Below are positions 63,144 through 64,000 of a stretch of DNA of 64,000 bases, piece by piece. Position 1 is the stretch's first letter, and each line of letters begins with the position of its first letter. This DNA comes from Bacteroides sp. Its GTDB lineage: Bacteria; Bacteroidota; Bacteroidia; Bacteroidales; Muribaculaceae. The stretch covers positions 1-64,000 of the forward strand of contig JAAVCH010000047.1 of the NCBI GenBank assembly GCA_014802425.1, written 5' to 3'. The notes below the pieces were generated by a model that had not been told where the DNA came from, made no database searches, and worked only from the letters and a program-made list of their open reading frames with translations. Both the position numbers and the translations under genes were made by a program.

Positions 63144-63581
63144 ATGGAATTTGAAGGAAAACTTATCTTGGTGCTTCCTGAAGAGGGGGGTACCTCAAGA
63201 ATGGGTAACGCCTGGAGAAAACAGGGTTGGGTGTTTGAGACATTCGGACAATACCCCAAAAAGGTGAAGGTGGATGCCATGAACGCTTCCATCGACAATA
63301 TACACGTCGAGCCCGGGAAAGTCTATAGTGTAAGTGTTGATCCCGAAAGCAGGGAGTTCAATGGCAAGTGGTATACTGACCTTCGCATCTGGTCGGCCAG
63401 AGAAATCGCCGGCCCGACTGCCGGTCCGGGGGCCGGCGTACCCGACAATCCGTTCAGCAATCCCGCGCCCGCACCTGCGGCCGCAGCTCCCCAGCCTCAG
63501 ACTAATCCTTTCGCTCCCCAGAGTGGAGCGCCCGGAGCCGACGCTTTTGGCAGCGACTCCAATGATGATCTCCCGTTCTGA
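63144..63581 (+). CDS. DUF3127 protein with SSB-like acidic C-terminal tail
   Basis: 145 residues. The N-terminal 90 residues are DUF3127: FEGKLILVLPEEGGTSRMGN, WRKQGWVFETFGQYPKKVKV and FNGKWYTDLRIWSAREIAG, with an OB-fold-like strand pattern. Then comes a Pro/Ala/Gly/Gln-rich linker (about 92-130, with repeated NPF) and the acidic end SDSNDDLPF. Bacterial SSB proteins have the same layout: OB fold, flexible linker, acidic tip ending in Pro-Phe that binds partner enzymes. A single-stranded nucleic acid binding role is therefore suggested but not shown. The true ssb gene is not in the window. Confidence 0.85.
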   Translation: MEFEGKLILVLPEEGGTSRMGNAWRKQGWVFETFGQYPKKVKVDAMNASIDNIHVEPGKVYSVSVDPESREFNGKWYTDLRIWSAREIAGPTAGPGAGVPDNPFSNPAPAPAAAAPQPQTNPFAPQSGAPGADAFGSDSNDDLPF

Positions 63582-63619
63582 TGTAGCCATCAAGCAGATG
63601 GAACCAATAGCGTAAATTA

Positions 63620-63659
63620 ATCGCGGGCATCCGGAATTCCGGATGCCCGCGATATTTTT
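63620..63659. terminator. Terminator between the DUF3127 and P-type ATPase genes
   Basis: Perfect 15-bp stem (63620-63634 with 63639-63653, 4-base loop) and five T at 63655-63659; the two genes converge on it. Confidence 0.85.
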
Positions 63660-63694
63660 CATAAGAATGGGTCTGTTTTCTGGAAGAACTGGGT

Positions 63695-64000
63695 TTATTT
63701 CTTGAACAGACGTATTATTTCACCTATCCAGAGCACGATTGAAGTGGTTCCGATAATGATGCACCAGTCGGAAAAGCGAAGGGGAGTGACGTTGAAGAAT
63801 TCTCCGCCGATGCTTACAATCAGTATCTGGCCCAACAGGATGATTAATGCGATTATGAGGAATCCGCTGCATCCCTTGAAGTGGAAAGCCGATTTACCGG
63901 TGGCAAACGCACGGGCGTTGAACATATTCCAGAACTGGAGGAACACAAAAATCGTGAAGAACATTGACAGTTCGTAGGCAGTCAGTCTCGGAGCGTCAGT
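63695..64000 (-). CDS. Cation-transporting P-type ATPase, C-terminal part (runs off the window)
   Basis: The minus frame is open from the edge at 64000 to the stop at 63695, 101 codons. It reads LTAYELSMFFTIFVFLQFWN, then MFNARAFATGK, then two or three more hydrophobic helices ending IGEIIRLFKK. The FVFLQFWNMFNAR segment is the last-but-two membrane helix of P-type Ca2+-type ATPases (PMCA/SERCA-like P2 group), so this is the end of such a transporter. Ion specificity and catalytic core lie outside the window. ATG at 63964 is internal, not the start. Confidence 0.85.
   Translation of the reverse strand, partial: TDAPRLTAYELSMFFTIFVFLQFWNMFNARAFATGKSAFHFKGCSGFLIIALIILLGQILIVSIGGEFFNVTPLRFSDWCIIIGTTSIVLWIGEIIRLFKK

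Overview
The window looks like a chromosomal segment of a member of the Bacteroidales, most likely Muribaculaceae or a close relative. The evidence is the lineage-restricted families (DUF4270, DUF5723, DUF5606, DUF3127, PorD/DUF4835, a short GT5 glycogen/starch synthase, split GcvPA/GcvPB, T9SS-like C-termini), the near absence of Shine-Dalgarno sequences, and promoters of the Bacteroidetes type (TTTG, 19-20 bp, TAnnTTTG) in front of many operons. Family-level placement is inference; no rRNA or tRNA gene was seen.

Layout. 1-2771 is the end of a decaying prophage on the minus strand: start of an HK97-type capsid gene (cut by the window edge), prohead protease, a 5'-truncated portal fragment, an unidentified plus-strand scrap, and a tyrosine recombinase that seems to lack part of its core-binding domain. 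3206-4471 is a lipoprotein gene. 4647-8932 (minus) holds glgA-like, DUF4270 lipoprotein, folD and a CapA-like phosphatase. 9371-11981 (plus) is panC-panD-ffh. 12133-15335 (minus) pairs a large lipoprotein with a DUF5723 outer-membrane barrel. 15460-17630 (minus) has a sugar nucleotidyltransferase and holB. 17762-23659 (minus) is addB-like, NDH-2, a two-META-domain lipoprotein and hslR. 23890-25237 (plus) is rplY-pth.

25419-35777 (plus) has a secreted multi-repeat protein, lepA, nhaA, a TPR/PD40 protein and an etfB-etfA-acyl-CoA dehydrogenase operon. 35906-39685 encodes a 1259-residue secreted protein with a thioredoxin-like CGFC domain. 39992-41161 is rpsF-rpsR-rplI. 41388-47864 carries dnaN, a DnaQ-type exonuclease, coaBC, porD-like, recN and a TrmH/RlmB-type methyltransferase. 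47972-51813 is nusB (unusually long and internally repeated), yajC, ybbR, coaE and DUF5606. On the minus strand are htpG and a LolC/E-type permease.

55497-61373 is a complete glycine cleavage operon, gcvT-gcvH-gcvPA-gcvPB-lpd, behind one strong promoter and probably feeding one-carbon units to the folate pool that FolD interconverts. The window ends with an MBL hydrolase, rsmG, a DUF3127 protein with an SSB-like acidic tail, and the C-terminus of a cation P-type ATPase.

Most of the window is core housekeeping sequence. I saw no CRISPR array, restriction-modification system, toxin-antitoxin pair or recognisable anti-phage system. The items most worth a second look are the enlarged NusB, the DUF3127 protein, the secreted thioredoxin-like fusion, the promoter/terminator overlap before holB, and the degraded prophage edge.
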